Part shown: in pieces, positions 1 through 7,468 of the stretch
Position numbering within the stretch: the stretch's first letter is position 1
How the letters are laid out: every line of letters begins with the position of its first letter
NCBI GenBank assembly: GCA_050288085.1
Contig: JBNKDD010000101.1
Span: 1 to 18,169, forward strand
Direction: 5' to 3'
Length of the DNA stretch: 18,169 nucleotides
Source of the DNA: JBNKDD01 sp050288085
GTDB taxonomy: Bacteria; Chloroflexota; Anaerolineae; Aggregatilineales; UBA3940
Translations under genes and position numbers: made by a program
The notes under the pieces: model-generated
Database searches by the model: none
The model's input: only the letters and a program-made list of their open reading frames with translations
What the model was told of the DNA's origin: nothing

Positions 1-1118
1 AGGTTCTCGAAGATGCCATTCATGACCTTGCCGCCCGCCGAACGAGTAGCAACGGCACCATCTTCTGGCTTGAAAACCGGCAGACCGGCATCCCAACCTT
101 CCGGTAGATCACCGGCCATCATGCGTTCAAATTCCGCGGCCTGATCGGGGTAGGCACTGCGATAAGCATCAAACCGCTCGGCCCATTCGCCCATCAACTC
201 CGCACCACGATCAACAGCCTGGCGGAAATTCTCCAACGCTTCACCGGGAATGTAGAAGTCCGGCTCAAGCGGCCAACCCAGATTTTCTTTGGTCGCCTTG
301 ACTTCGTCAGCACCGAGAGGCGATCCGTGTACGCCATGCGTCCCGGCTTTGTTGGGGCTGCCGTACCCGATTATGGTCGTGCAAACAATCAGCGTAGGCC
401 GCTCTGTTTCGGCCTTTGCCTCGTTGATGGCTGCATCTACGGCGTCAATGTCGTTGCCGTCAATCGGGCCGATCACGTGCCAGCCATAGGCGCGGAAACG
501 CGCACCAACATCTTCGCGGAAGGTCACATCGGTGTCGCCTTCGATGCTGATCCCATTATCGTCGTAGAGATAGATCAGCTTGCTCAACTTCTGTGTCCCA
601 GCGTATGAGGCGGCCTCGGAAGCAACGCCCTCCTCAAGATCACCATCGCTGACAATCGCGTAGATGTGATGATCTACAACAGTGTGGTCAGATGTATTGA
701 AACGCTCGGCCAGGAAACGCTCGGCAATCGCCATCCCAACACCATTGGCAAAACCCTGTCCCAGGGGGCCGGTTGTCACTTCAACACCGGGGGTCATCGT
801 TCTCTCCGGGTGGCCGGGAGTCAGGCTGCCCCATTGGCGGAATTGCTTCAACTCGTCTAATGGCAGGTCGTAGCCGGTGAGATGCAGCAGCGCATAAAGC
901 AGCATTGATCCGTGTCCCGCCGAAAGGATAAAGCGGTCGCGGTCTGCCCAACTCGGATCGTGTGGGTTGTGCTTAAGATGGCGTGTCCAGATCGTATAGG
1001 CCATCACTGCCGTACCCATCGGCAGACCAGGATGGCCGGAGTTCGCTTTTTGAATGGCGTCAACCGCCAGGAAGCGAATAGAGTTTACACTGAGTTCGTC
1101 TAGCTTGGTAAGTGGCAT
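1..1118 (-). CDS. tkt: Transketolase, N-terminal part (cut by window edge)
   Basis: Transketolase moves two-carbon ketol units between sugar phosphates in the cytoplasmic pentose phosphate or Calvin-type pathways, using thiamine diphosphate and Mg2+. The reading frame is open from an ATG at 1118 to the left edge, giving about 372 residues of a family that is usually 620-680 long, so the pyrimidine-binding part and the C-terminal domain lie outside. Seen in the translation: N-terminal SGHPG (residues 27-31), an SAGHGS segment, a TTGPLGQG segment, and the thiamine-diphosphate/Mg2+ motif SDGD (157-160) closed by DDN (186-188), followed by GISIEGDT. The spacing matches transketolase rather than the E1 dehydrogenases. 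GGAG sits six bases before the ATG, which fixes the start. The gene is transcribed away from the 140-bp gap that separates it from the upstream Hsp90 pair. Confidence 0.96.
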   Translation of the reverse strand, partial: MPLTKLDELSVNSIRFLAVDAIQKANSGHPGLPMGTAVMAYTIWTRHLKHNPHDPSWADRDRFILSAGHGSMLLYALLHLTGYDLPLDELKQFRQWGSLTPGHPERTMTPGVEVTTGPLGQGFANGVGMAIAERFLAERFNTSDHTVVDHHIYAIVSDGDLEEGVASEAASYAGTQKLSKLIYLYDDNGISIEGDTDVTFREDVGARFRAYGWHVIGPIDGNDIDAVDAAINEAKAETERPTLIVCTTIIGYGSPNKAGTHGVHGSPLGADEVKATKENLGWPLEPDFYIPGEALENFRQAVDRGAELMGEWAERFDAYRSAYPDQAAEFERMMAGDLPEGWDAGLPVFKPEDGAVATRSAGGKVMNGIFEN

Positions 1119-1189
1119 TTTATCTCCAGCTTTTAAATTTGGATGTGATAGGACCCATTATGAAGGAGCCGCAAAAGCAGCCCAGCCTA

Positions 1190-1219
1190 ATTTTAAAAGT
1201 GATGCAAACAATTGTCCAA
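1190..1219 (-). promoter_or_regulatory. Possible promoter for transketolase
   Basis: Read on the minus strand, TTGGAC (1219-1214) is followed after 18 bases by TAAAAT (1195-1190), a five-of-six match to the -10 consensus; the -35 match is weak. The implied transcript would start near 1183 and leave a leader of about 65 bases before the transketolase ATG. The -35 lies inside a small repeat cluster (GTCCAAT at 1214-1220 and again at 1236-1242). It is a plausible site only. Confidence 0.3.
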
Positions 1220-1258
1220 TGTCTGGACCTGGATAGTCCAATCCCGGCTCAGATCAAG

Positions 1259-1903
1259 TTATTTTTTACGGTTCCGGGTTTCTACGCCAACAATGTAGCT
1301 TTCAATGACAAGCATAAGATAAGGCAGTTCAGCCAATAATTTACCGAAGAGATTGTTCATGGCTTTGATGACCTGCTGATCATCACAAACCTGGGGATAT
1401 TGCAATTCTGCCCGCGCCTCTTTGACAGATTGGATTGAACTTGGCGATTGATCTTCCTTACGGCGAGCAATAACCCGGAGATACTCATCCCAGGCCGGTG
1501 TATCGAGTGCACCGACCATCCCGGCCAGCAGCAGTTGGGACGGAGGGACCATCGTCTGGGAGGCAATCCGGCTCAAGATAGGCTCGGCAACCAGATGAAT
1601 CTCCGTTCCGGCAGGCCGGGTCAGCTTATCGACACGGATCAGATCGACCGGCTTGAAGTCGGGCAGCATCCGCAGTGAGAAATCCGACAGACCAGATTTG
1701 AACATTGCCCACAAAGCCTGCCCGATACCGGCCTGATGGTCATAAAGGATCGACAAATCAGGCACACCGGCAAGATGCAGCAGCATCAGATCATCTTTGC
1801 GGGCAATCCGGTGTGACTCCAACCGCGAAAAGGTCTGCGAGAATTCACCAGAAAAGCCCTGCTTCAATAAGGTATCGACTGTTTTAATGTCATTCCCTTC
1901 CAT
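1259..1903 (-). CDS. Unrecognised protein coupled to the Hsp90-like gene
   Basis: I do not recognise this 214-residue protein. Its predicted character is soluble and largely helical, with no signal peptide, no clear membrane segment and no cysteine or histidine cluster. It opens with an acidic/polar stretch containing LLKQGFSGEFSQTFSRLES, has leucine-rich helices in the middle, a charged segment around ARRKEDQSP (about residues 144-152), and a hydrophobic C-terminal helix ending in basic residues (NRKK). Its ATG lies inside the last codons of the Hsp90-like gene (14-base overlap in another frame), so translation is probably coupled and the two proteins are likely made together. A client-specific partner or co-chaperone role is inference from this coupling only. 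The overlap and the absence of a competing long frame on this strand support it being a real gene. Confidence 0.8.
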   Translation of the reverse strand: MEGNDIKTVDTLLKQGFSGEFSQTFSRLESHRIARKDDLMLLHLAGVPDLSILYDHQAGIGQALWAMFKSGLSDFSLRMLPDFKPVDLIRVDKLTRPAGTEIHLVAEPILSRIASQTMVPPSQLLLAGMVGALDTPAWDEYLRVIARRKEDQSPSSIQSVKEARAELQYPQVCDDQQVIKAMNNLFGKLLAELPYLMLVIESYIVGVETRNRKK

Positions 1904-3800
1904 CTTCGTCTGACTTTCCTTGTTTGACTGCCTTTACCAACTGTTCCACGCTGTAGCCAATCATATCAAAGCTCTGCATTGCCTCATGCGGCGTCAGCGT
2001 GCGCCCGGCAAAAAAACGCGCATTGTGATAGATAATTTCCAGAGCTGCCGTAAACGCCTCCTGATCCGGGGACAGTTTAAGCAGACGTTGTATCAAAGGA
2101 TTGTTAGCATTAAGATGCAGAATTCCCTGGGTATTTTTACGATCCGGGTCAAAGCGCCGTAGATACTCACCAACAAAACGGGCAACCGGGCCGCTCAGAT
2201 CATTGAGTGATTCGCGGGCCTGGGCGATCTCATCGCTGCCGGGTTGGTGAATCAGTAGGGCTGGAATGCTGGACGGCTCGAACTTTACAATATTGGTCTG
2301 GACACCCTGCTGATTATAATAAAGCGTGATGTCCTTCCAATTAGGGACCGGTTTCTCAACCGGCGTAAACACAAAGTCAGCACCCGGCTTGAGCTGGTAC
2401 ATCTCGACACCGGGATGAGTCAGCGCATAACCCTGCAAGAATTCTTCCTCAGCAAAGCGGCTGGCATCAATCACTACCAGGCCCTGAGCCTCATACAGCA
2501 TTTTCTCCTGGGTAGAACCGCGTTCCTCAACATAGTAATAAATGTGCCCGCCGCTGACCTTCAAATAATCGCGCAGGGTCAGATTGCCCCGGCTGGTATC
2601 AAAGGTTACATATTCACAGACCGCCTCAAAAAAGGTGTAACTTTCCAACGCCCAACCTTTGATCAGGTCACTGTGAGCGACGACAATGCCGCGCCATAAC
2701 TTGAGATCATCTTCCGCAAGAGATTTGAGATGCTCAAGAAGCTGGCTTTCAATGGCCTTCTGGACACGATAGAAAGTATCGTCCCGGCGAACGCCCTCAC
2801 GACTAACGATGGGCTTTAAAACCGGGGACTCGACCACACCCCGCACAAACCGCGCCCAACGTGGCAGCAGTTCCCGCTCGTTGTCGGTAACGAACATCCG
2901 GCGAATGTAGACCGACACATCACCATATTCGGTCAGGGATACCACCGACCGGGGCGGGATGAACAACACCCCCGCCAACGGTGTAACAACCGAATCCTCC
3001 GAGCCATCCGGGTGAGTCACCGTCTCAACGTGATTTTTCAGCGGGAGAATTGTCAGCGGTTCGCGGGTATTAAATCGCTCGGTTACATAATCACGGAAGG
3101 AATCGAGATTAGCTCCCCGATGCCAGGGAGCATCCAGTACATTGACCGGTTTCTCTTCTCTATTCATGTAAATGGGAACATTGAGGAAATCTGCATAATT
3201 GCGAATCGCCTTACGGACAATATCCTCATTCAACAGAAATTCACCGGCCAGCTTCAGGTGAAGGATCAGAGTGCTGCCCGGTTCGACCCGGTCGGCGGGT
3301 GACAGCGTATAGGTTTCCTCACCGGAGCTTTCCCAATGCCAGGCGGGTTGATCAGGTTGATAGCTGCGCGTAATCACCTCAACCCGGTCGGCGACGATAA
3401 AAGCAGAAAGCAGCCCCAGACCAAATTGTCCGATCAAAGACAGTGCCTCAGCCCGGCTTCCGAATTCCAAACGTTCACGCATCTCATCCGTATAACCACG
3501 CCCAACGGTTGCCAGATAATCTTGAATCTCCTGCTTGGTCAGCCCGGAGCCATTATCCTGAACCATTAACAATCGCTCCTCGGCGAGAAGGAATATATCA
3601 ATGCGAGGAAGATAATCGTCCGCCTCCGAGTCTTCGACCAACCGGCGCTGGCAGGAATCATGCGCATTCTGGATCAACTCGCGTAGGGCAACACGCGGCT
3701 CAGAATACAGATGCTCACCAAGTAATTTGAGAATGCCTGGTACATGTAGGTTAATGGGAAAAGTTTGTGTGTCGGGTTGCTGCCCCGGTATCTCTGACAT
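1890..3800 (-). CDS. Hsp90/HtpG-family chaperone (divergent)
   Basis: An ATP-driven, probably homodimeric cytosolic chaperone of the Hsp90 family (636 residues; E. coli HtpG is 624). The GHKL ATP-binding fold is complete: RELIQNAHDS carries catalytic Glu41 and Mg2+-binding Asn45, DNGSG (82-86) contacts the nucleotide base, a lid segment LATVGRGYT (96-104) replaces the usual LGTIAKSGT, and IGQFGLGLLSAF (123-134) is the glycine-rich loop. The middle domain shows RFVRGVVES and the VSRE catalytic-loop segment, and the C-terminus has the helical dimerisation region (LNANNPLIQRLLKL). The N-terminus carries about 12 extra polar residues. Differences from canonical HtpG (AHD for ASD, GYT for SGT, GLG for GVG) suggest a lineage-specific paralogue, so I give no gene symbol. 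No strong ribosome site precedes the ATG at 3800. It is the first gene of a two-gene unit with the overlapping unknown gene. Confidence 0.9.
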   Translation of the reverse strand: MSEIPGQQPDTQTFPINLHVPGILKLLGEHLYSEPRVALRELIQNAHDSCQRRLVEDSEADDYLPRIDIFLLAEERLLMVQDNGSGLTKQEIQDYLATVGRGYTDEMRERLEFGSRAEALSLIGQFGLGLLSAFIVADRVEVITRSYQPDQPAWHWESSGEETYTLSPADRVEPGSTLILHLKLAGEFLLNEDIVRKAIRNYADFLNVPIYMNREEKPVNVLDAPWHRGANLDSFRDYVTERFNTREPLTILPLKNHVETVTHPDGSEDSVVTPLAGVLFIPPRSVVSLTEYGDVSVYIRRMFVTDNERELLPRWARFVRGVVESPVLKPIVSREGVRRDDTFYRVQKAIESQLLEHLKSLAEDDLKLWRGIVVAHSDLIKGWALESYTFFEAVCEYVTFDTSRGNLTLRDYLKVSGGHIYYYVEERGSTQEKMLYEAQGLVVIDASRFAEEEFLQGYALTHPGVEMYQLKPGADFVFTPVEKPVPNWKDITLYYNQQGVQTNIVKFEPSSIPALLIHQPGSDEIAQARESLNDLSGPVARFVGEYLRRFDPDRKNTQGILHLNANNPLIQRLLKLSPDQEAFTAALEIIYHNARFFAGRTLTPHEAMQSFDMIGYSVEQLVKAVKQGKSDEDGRE

Positions 3801-3840
3801 GTAAATCTACTTCTATCTATCCATAGTATAGGTTGTGTTC

Positions 3841-3849
3841 AGTATACCA
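3841..3849 (-). promoter_or_regulatory. Possible extended -10 promoter for the Hsp90-like gene
   Basis: On the minus strand the sequence TGGTATACT forms an extended -10 element (TGn plus TATACT); no good -35 is found 16-18 bases upstream, which extended -10 promoters do not need. A start near 3834 would give a leader of about 34 bases. A second TATACT at 3830-3825 lacks the TGn extension and is a weaker alternative. Confidence 0.35.
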
Positions 3850-3900
3850 CGACCGAGCCTCAAGTAGGTTCACGACAAACGAATTTGTTCAGCTCTATGC

Positions 3901-3929
3901 TTGACTCGCCCGCAGGCTAACCGTATACT
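3901..3929 (+). promoter_or_regulatory. Sigma-70 promoter of the TetR-acyl-CoA dehydrogenase operon
   Basis: TTGACT (3901-3906) and TATACT (3924-3929) are separated by exactly 17 bases, each one mismatch from the sigma-70 consensus. Transcription should begin near 3936, about 25 bases before the TetR start codon. This is the strongest promoter in the window, and the operator palindrome begins six bases after the -10 box. Confidence 0.8.
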
Positions 3930-3934
3930 TAAAC

Positions 3935-3950
3935 TACCGACCGGTCGGTA
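3935..3950 (+). promoter_or_regulatory. Perfect 16-bp palindrome, likely TetR autoregulatory operator
   Basis: The sequence TACCGACCGGTCGGTA is identical to its own reverse complement. The ACCGACCGGTCGGT core is of the kind bound by several TetR-family regulators of fatty-acid and CoA-ester metabolism. It covers the predicted transcription start, so a bound TetR dimer pair would block initiation. It lies directly before the regulator's own ribosome site (GGGAG, 3951-3955). No second full copy was noticed at the MaoC pair promoter or elsewhere in the window. Confidence 0.8.
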
Positions 3951-3960
3951 GGGAGAAAAC

Positions 3961-4551
3961 ATGGCAAAAGTCAACCGAGAAACCATCATCGAAGCCGCAA
4001 TTGATCTCTTTAACCAGAACGGCTACCACGCCACATCTATGCGGGATATCGCCAGAGCCATTGATATCCAAAAACCCAGCCTGTATCACCACTTCGATAG
4101 CAAGGAAGATATATTGCTCGCCATTCTTGAATCCGGGATGGATCGGCTGATCAGCGAACTTGAGACGATAGTCGCATCGGATCAGGACTGCCGGAGCAAA
4201 CTCCAGGCCGCGATCCAGTCCCATGCCCAGATTATCGCCGATAACCCGGCAGGGGCAGCCGTTTTCATGCGGGAGGATCGCGGGTTGGGCGAAGGATATC
4301 TATCTCATTACCTGGATAAGCGCGATCATTTCGAGCGGCTGATCCGGCAAATTGTCCAGGAGGGGACAGATACCGGCCTGTTCCGCGAAACTGATGTAGC
4401 CATCACCGTCCAGTCACTGCTGGGAATGGTCAACTGGATGACACGCTGGTATCGGCCAGAAGGCCGGTTGACGGCATCACAGATTGCCGAACGGTTTACC
4501 GATTTGTTTTTGTTCGGGTTACTGGCTCCTACAGACAGGGAGCATTCGTAA
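3961..4551 (+). CDS. TetR-family transcriptional regulator
   Basis: A 196-residue DNA-binding repressor of normal family length. The N-terminal helix-turn-helix is clear: TIIEAAIDLFNQNGYHATS (residues 8-26), MRDIARAIDI (27-36), then the recognition-helix end KPSLYHHFDSKEDIL (38-52), a signature TetR pattern. Residues from about 60 onward form the helical ligand-binding and dimerisation domain, whose effector cannot be read from sequence; the operon suggests an acyl-CoA. GGGAG with a five-base spacer precedes the ATG. The gene leads the operon with the two acyl-CoA dehydrogenases (31-base gap to the next gene), and its promoter carries the perfect palindrome described separately, so autorepression relieved by an acyl-CoA is the likely mode of control. 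Confidence 0.95.
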   Translation: MAKVNRETIIEAAIDLFNQNGYHATSMRDIARAIDIQKPSLYHHFDSKEDILLAILESGMDRLISELETIVASDQDCRSKLQAAIQSHAQIIADNPAGAAVFMREDRGLGEGYLSHYLDKRDHFERLIRQIVQEGTDTGLFRETDVAITVQSLLGMVNWMTRWYRPEGRLTASQIAERFTDLFLFGLLAPTDREHS

Positions 4552-4582
4552 TAGCGGCATACCCAAGCGGGAGGAACATCGG

Positions 4583-5686
4583 ATGATTGAGTTTACCCCA
4601 ACGGAAGAACAACAAATGTTGATCGATGCGATCAGACGCTACGCGGAGAACGATTTGCGTAAGGTCGCACATGAGGCTGATGAGCAGGCTGAGGCCCCGG
4701 AAAACATTGTGAGTAAAGGCTGGGAACTCGGCATCCTGCCCGGCCTGATTCCAGAAGCATATGGTGGTTACGCAGATGGCCCCGGCGTGGTCACCGGCGT
4801 ATTGGCCCTTGAAGAGCTGGCCTGGGGCGATCTGTCGATTACGCTTGAGATGTGGTCACCATCTCTATTTGCTCTGCCGATTCTGATCAGTGGGACAGAA
4901 GATCAGAAACAGGAATACCTACCGGCATTTTGTGACGCGGATCGCCCGATCATGACGGCGGCACTGACTGAACCCAGCATCAAGTTTGACCCCTGGCGGC
5001 CAGCGACAATCGCTACACGAAACAACGGAAATGTGGTACTTGAAGGGGAAAAGACCTACGTCCCCCTGGCAGCTGATGCCGAGCGGCTGATCATCTATGC
5101 CAGCGACAGCGAAACCGGCAAAGTAGACGGCTATATCGTCGAGAAAGATGCGGAAGGATTAGCAGTCGGTGAGCGCAATCAGTTAATGGGGATTCACGCG
5201 CTGCCGACTTACCCGGTAACGCTGTCCGGGGTAACGGTAAGCGTCGATAAACGGGTGGGCGGAGAAGCTGGAACCGATTTTGCCGCCATCTTGAATCGCA
5301 GCCGGATTGCACTTGGCGCGCTGGCGGTTGGCGTTTCCAGGGCATCATTTGAATATGCACGGGATTATGCCAAAGAGCGCGTTCAATTCGGCGTACCGAT
5401 TGCAACCAAGCAGGCGGTAGCCTTCCGTCTGGCAGATGTGGCGATTGAAATAGATGCTGCCCGGCTGCTGGTATGGGAGGCCGCATGGCAAGCCGATCAA
5501 GGCAATGAAAATCTCACGCAGGCGGCCACGCTGGTCAGACACCAGATTACCAAGATGTCAATGTTTGCCACCGACTCCGGGGTGCAGGTGCTCGGCGGGC
5601 ATGGTTATATCCGTGAACACCCGGTTGAACGCTGGCTGCGTAATGCCCGCGGGTTCGACGTTTTCGATGGCCTGGCAATGGTATAA
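4583..5686 (+). CDS. Acyl-CoA dehydrogenase-like subunit lacking catalytic Glu
   Basis: A 367-residue member of the acyl-CoA dehydrogenase flavoprotein family (alpha,beta-oxidation of acyl-CoA). The N-terminal helical domain, the middle beta domain (about residues 125-225) and the C-terminal helical domain with REHPVERWLRNARGF are present. Two key motifs are changed. The FAD-contact motif TEPxxGSD reads TEPSIKFD (129-136). The YEGT position that holds the usual C-terminal catalytic Glu reads FDGL, giving Asp362. The chain ends at GLAMV and so lacks the usual tail after that site. The start is the ATG at 4583, seven bases after GGGAGGA; a frame extension back to 4484 would run into the TetR gene. 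The next gene is an intact dehydrogenase, and AAGGAG for that gene overlaps this stop codon. I infer that this is the non-catalytic partner of a heteromeric enzyme. Confidence 0.9.
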   Translation: MIEFTPTEEQQMLIDAIRRYAENDLRKVAHEADEQAEAPENIVSKGWELGILPGLIPEAYGGYADGPGVVTGVLALEELAWGDLSITLEMWSPSLFALPILISGTEDQKQEYLPAFCDADRPIMTAALTEPSIKFDPWRPATIATRNNGNVVLEGEKTYVPLAADAERLIIYASDSETGKVDGYIVEKDAEGLAVGERNQLMGIHALPTYPVTLSGVTVSVDKRVGGEAGTDFAAILNRSRIALGALAVGVSRASFEYARDYAKERVQFGVPIATKQAVAFRLADVAIEIDAARLLVWEAAWQADQGNENLTQAATLVRHQITKMSMFATDSGVQVLGGHGYIREHPVERWLRNARGFDVFDGLAMV

Positions 5687-5697
5687 GGAGACAGAAG

Positions 5698-6975
5698 ATG
5701 ATCGACTTTAGCTTGCCCGACAAAATCAAGATGCAGCTCCAACCACTGGAGATGGTTGCCCAGCAGATCATGCGGCCAAAGGCTCGCTATTACGACGAGC
5801 ATGAGCACGAACGGCCCCAGCAGTTTGTTGAGTTCATGTGGCCGATCATGGCGGAGATGCAAAAACGCACACTCGACCGCGCCCGACAGAAAGCGGAATC
5901 GGGTAATGGCGATAAACCTGAAGAAAAGAAAGGCCCCGGCACCACCAATATTCGGATGATCCACCTGGTCGAGATGCTGGCCTGGGGAGATGTAGGCCAA
6001 TATCTTTGCACACCAACCGGCGCTTTAGGCGGCACGGCAGTCGAGGCAGTCGGGACACTGGAGCAGAAAGAGCGGCTGCTGTCTCGCTTTGCCGATTCAA
6101 AGCAAAAGCCAGCCTGGGGCGCGATGGCGATCACCGAGCCAAACGCCGGATCGGACAATTCGTCAATCGCGACAACTGCCGTCCTGGACGAAAAAACCAA
6201 TGAATGGGTACTGAACGGCGAGAAAATATTCATCACGAGCGGTGGGCTGGCCTTCAACGAATCAAATGGGTTCATCGTCGTGTGGGCGACGGTGGATCGC
6301 GCTGCCGGACGTGCGGGCATGAAACCGTTTGTTGTCGAGGCCGGAACGCCAGGGGTCACGGTGGATAAGGTCGAGATCAAGCACGGCATCCGGTGCAGCG
6401 ATACCGTTTCGTTGGCCTTGAACGATGCCCGCATCCCTTACGATAATATCCTGGGCAGCCCGGAAGTTGTCCAGCGCGACGATAAAAGCCGCAAGGGTTT
6501 CAAGGGCGCAATGAAAACCTTCAACGCCTCCCGCCCAATGGTAGCGGCCAGTGCTGTCGGGGTGGCCCGTGCGGCGTTGGAACTCACCAAGGAGAAGCTG
6601 GCCGAGGCCGGTATCGAGATTCGATACGATGCGCCGCCGCACGAATTAACCGCCCTTGAGCGGGACGTGATCGATATGGAGGCCGAGTTAAAAGCTACCT
6701 GGCTGCTGACCGTTCGGGCCGGATCGATGCTGGATCACGGTGCGCCGAATGCCCTGGCCGCCAGCATGTGCAAGGCTAAAGCTGGCCGTTCCGGGACAAA
6801 AATCTGCCAGAAGTGCGTGGAGATTCTTGGGCCGATGGGATACAGCCGCGAATGGCTGCTCGAAAAATTGATGCGTGACTCGAAGATCGCCGATCTATAC
6901 GAGGGGACACAGGAGATCAACCAGTTGATCGTCGCCCGTCAAATATTGGGGTATTCAGGAGCGCAGCTCAGATAG
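5698..6975 (+). CDS. Acyl-CoA dehydrogenase, catalytic subunit
   Basis: A 425-residue flavin-dependent acyl-CoA dehydrogenase of beta-oxidation. It has the canonical FAD motif TEPNAGSD (146-153), the substrate-domain segment GEKIFITSGG, and the C-terminal catalytic motif ADLYEGTQEINQL with Glu402 as the proton-abstracting base, followed by IVARQILG. A charged, probably disordered insertion (about residues 63-81, rich in K, E, G and P) sits in the N-terminal helical domain, which helps explain its length above the usual 380-390. It begins 11 bases after the preceding dehydrogenase, with AAGGAG overlapping that gene's stop, so both subunits are likely made together. The substrate chain length or type cannot be read. 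A strong hairpin terminator follows at 6991. Confidence 0.95.
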   Translation: MIDFSLPDKIKMQLQPLEMVAQQIMRPKARYYDEHEHERPQQFVEFMWPIMAEMQKRTLDRARQKAESGNGDKPEEKKGPGTTNIRMIHLVEMLAWGDVGQYLCTPTGALGGTAVEAVGTLEQKERLLSRFADSKQKPAWGAMAITEPNAGSDNSSIATTAVLDEKTNEWVLNGEKIFITSGGLAFNESNGFIVVWATVDRAAGRAGMKPFVVEAGTPGVTVDKVEIKHGIRCSDTVSLALNDARIPYDNILGSPEVVQRDDKSRKGFKGAMKTFNASRPMVAASAVGVARAALELTKEKLAEAGIEIRYDAPPHELTALERDVIDMEAELKATWLLTVRAGSMLDHGAPNALAASMCKAKAGRSGTKICQKCVEILGPMGYSREWLLEKLMRDSKIADLYEGTQEINQLIVARQILGYSGAQLR

Positions 6976-6990
6976 AGTTATTCATAAAAA

Positions 6991-7010
6991 GGGCGGGTGC
7001 ATTCCCGCCC
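6991..7010. terminator. Bidirectional hairpin terminator between convergent operons
   Basis: GGGCGGG (6991-6997), a six-base loop, and CCCGCCC (7004-7010) form a perfect seven-pair GC stem. An A run just before it (6986-6990) becomes a T run for minus-strand transcripts, and a shorter T run (7015-7018) follows on the plus strand. It lies between the dehydrogenase stop and the convergent MaoC gene, so it can end both transcripts; the minus-strand direction has the better T tract. Confidence 0.85.
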
Positions 7011-7031
7011 TGGATTTTCATTAACGAGCTA

Positions 7032-7463
7032 TCAGGCATTCTTCTTGGGTAGGCTGACGGTAAAATCGCCCTTCAATTTCAGGGAGTCGTCGTCCTTGCC
7101 TTTGATAGTCAATCTCCCCTCAACCAGAGTCTCACCGTTTTCTTCAACCTTCTTTTTGATTGTGCCCCGGCAGACAACGGTTTCGGTGGGTTTGGTCATG
7201 CCGCTAAAACGCACCTTGAGTCGCCTCACCGAGTCGACTCCGGCCCAGTCCGTCAGCATTTGCCCGGCAAAGGCCATGATCAACATCCCATGTGCGATCA
7301 CGCCATCCAGACCAACCATCTTCGCCACGTCAGGGACGGTGTGGATCGGGTTAAAATCGCCGGAGGCCCCGGCATAGCGCACCAACTGCACCGGCGAGAT
7401 TGGTCCTTTCACCAGTTCCGGCAGGTCATCACCTTCGTTTACGTCTTCAAAATAAACTGCCAT
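7032..7463 (-). CDS. MaoC/HadB-like (R)-enoyl-CoA hydratase subunit, catalytic
   Basis: A 143-residue single-hotdog hydratase of the MaoC family, acting on trans-2-enoyl-CoA or enoyl-ACP in the cytoplasm. The hydratase motif YAGASGDFNPIH (residues 30-41) carries the catalytic Asp36 and His41, followed by GVIAHGMLIMAF. The motif, the residue numbers and the overall length closely resemble Mycobacterium tuberculosis HadB. The start at 7463 has AGGAG nine bases upstream, within the end of the preceding gene, and only five bases separate the two genes. Pairing with the FAS1-type partner just upstream suggests a HadAB-like heterodimer that hydrates the product of the nearby dehydrogenases. It could alternatively work in (R)-3-hydroxyacyl supply for another pathway. 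Confidence 0.93.
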   Translation of the reverse strand: MAVYFEDVNEGDDLPELVKGPISPVQLVRYAGASGDFNPIHTVPDVAKMVGLDGVIAHGMLIMAFAGQMLTDWAGVDSVRRLKVRFSGMTKPTETVVCRGTIKKKVEENGETLVEGRLTIKGKDDDSLKLKGDFTVSLPKKNA

Positions 7464-7468
7464 GGCGG

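Noticed and set aside
1112..1339. A 75-residue plus-strand frame across the gap before transketolase
   Set aside because: It overlaps the start of transketolase and the end of the 214-residue gene on the other strand, with no ribosome site or recognisable sequence.
1890..3800. Naming the chaperone plainly htpG
   Set aside because: Several near-invariant residues differ, and a canonical htpG may exist elsewhere in the genome.
4484..4582. 33-residue N-terminal extension of the first acyl-CoA dehydrogenase
   Set aside because: It overlaps the TetR gene in another frame and lacks family similarity; the ATG at 4583 has GGGAGGA at good spacing.
5790..6434. A 214-residue open frame on the minus strand inside the second acyl-CoA dehydrogenase
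   Set aside because: It is antisense to a strongly recognised gene, has low-complexity Ser/Pro-rich composition and no family resemblance.
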